Origin: Companilactobacillus suantsaicola
GTDB taxonomy: Bacteria; Bacillota; Bacilli; Lactobacillales; Lactobacillaceae
DNA: 64,000 nucleotides
NCBI RefSeq assembly: GCF_004745525.1
Contig: NZ_RKLY01000002.1
Location: 62,001-126,000 of the forward strand
Direction of reading: 5' to 3'
Shown here one piece after another: positions 63,781-64,000 of this stretch; the first letter of the stretch is position 1, and each line of letters starts with the position of its first letter. Below the pieces are notes generated by a model. It did not search any database and was not told the DNA's origin. It worked only from the letters and a program-made list of their open reading frames with translations. Position numbers and translations under genes: made by a program.

Positions 63781-64000
63781 AACGAGATCCGCTAAAGCAT
63801 TAACAAGAATTTCACGGCTGAGCATTTCCCAGATGTTGCTCCAGACTGAATTTGCTCTTATTTAGGATCTCAATTAATTCTGAGTTTAGATAAGTTTCCA
63901 TTCAAGTTAAGATTTTAATTGTCTTATTGTCTGGATACATTATTCTCTTTGTTATCTTGATTAGTGAGTTTAGTTATAGAAAAAATAAAGAGATTACTTA

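Larger units (their letters stand above)
63340..63852 (+). repeat. Family G outer element G6, interrupted by the 324-bp core
   Basis: Left side GATGCCGTCTTCC, CAACATCTGGGAAACGCTGG, ACTTGGAGCCAATTTTTAAG; right side CACGGCTGAGCATTTCCCAG, ATGTTGCTCCAGACTGAATT. Arms CAACATCTGGGAAACG / CATTTCCCAGATGTTG; apical stem AAATGCTAAAGCGG / CCGCTAAAGCATT. Same element as G3 but in the opposite orientation relative to the core. Confidence 0.78.
63227..64000. other. Gene-free block from the GH1 promoter to the window end
   Basis: Holds the GH1 promoter and cre, and the nested family G composite G6/G7 (63340-63850). The last 150 bp are A+T-rich with no feature I recognise. No gene called. Confidence 0.7.

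Noticed and set aside
6659-63852. CRISPR array
   Set aside because: Repeats are long palindromes, widely spaced and without short unique spacers; no cas genes.
1-64000. tRNA, rRNA, prophage or insertion sequence
   Set aside because: No cloverleaf with CCA-side features, ribosomal RNA signature, integrase or transposase frame was seen on either strand.

Overview
The window reads as the chromosome of a low-GC Gram-positive bacterium of the family Lactobacillaceae, probably near Companilactobacillus. This placement is inferred from gene content and order, not from a search. Supporting signs are the short SecA without a C-terminal zinc motif, an adenosylcobalamin-dependent class II ribonucleotide reductase, Bce-type and CopYB modules, WxL/BspA surface proteins, and Bacillus-like gene orders (ftsK-ymfF-ymfH-ymfI-ymfM-pgsA-cinA-recA-rny; yjbO-ppnK-relQ / yjbH / coiA-mecA / spx). 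Nearly all of it is ordinary core genome. No rRNA, tRNA, CRISPR array, prophage or transposase gene was seen.

Layout: 1-2965 phosphate sensing (pstS cut by the window edge, phoR, phoP); 2971-6483 prfB with its programmed frameshift, and secA; 6484-7737 a gene-free block of large palindromes; 7738-11028 hpf, comFC-comFA and a YigZ-family gene; 11140-18229 an HTH membrane regulator, tagO-like, rny, recA, pncC/cinA, pgsA, ymfM; 18293-25019 ymfI, two M16 peptidases, ftsK, a DUF1149 gene, trmL; 25201-29314 AI-2E exporter, lactonase-like propeller, uppP, cutC; 29440-35694 mgtE, pseudouridine synthase, NAD kinase, relQ, yjbH, coiA, mecA; 35827-39319 a BspA-like WxL surface protein and spx; 39577-45294 a metallo-beta-lactamase-fold protein, an unknown gene and a divergent BceAB/BceRS detoxification module; 45685-48634 an orphan antitoxin and copB-copY; 48852-49876 an HTH gene with a split DUF2975 gene; 50469-52709 class II ribonucleotide reductase; 53175-58276 membrane glycosyltransferase, small genes, a lipoprotein, ptsI-ptsH; 58602-61750 clpE, a small membrane protein, a PepSY lipoprotein; 61853-63226 a GH1 enzyme; then another palindrome block to the end.

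Functional themes are protein quality control (Spx, YjbH and MecA adaptors, ClpE under a CIRCE operator), competence and repair (ComFA, ComFC, CoiA, RecA with a LexA-type box), cell-envelope stress (PhoPR, Bce, UppP, TagO-like) and carbon control (HPr, EI, cre sites). Several operators can be read directly: LexA box, CopY boxes, paired NrdR boxes, CIRCE and two cre sites, most overlapping recognisable -35/-10 elements.

The most unusual content is non-coding. Three families of structured repeats recur with a constant frame and arms that change together so that pairing is kept. Family G (about 180 bp) occurs at 6.7, 7.2-7.6, 38.3-38.9 and 63.3-63.8 kb; two of these are nested copies whose 324-bp core is flipped relative to its flanks. 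Family H (about 132 bp) sits directly at the 3' end of uppP, bceS, copB and nrdJ and in three cases forms the stop codon. Family T (about 80 bp) behaves as terminator hairpins. A DUF2975 gene is split exactly at a U UUU UUG slippery heptamer.
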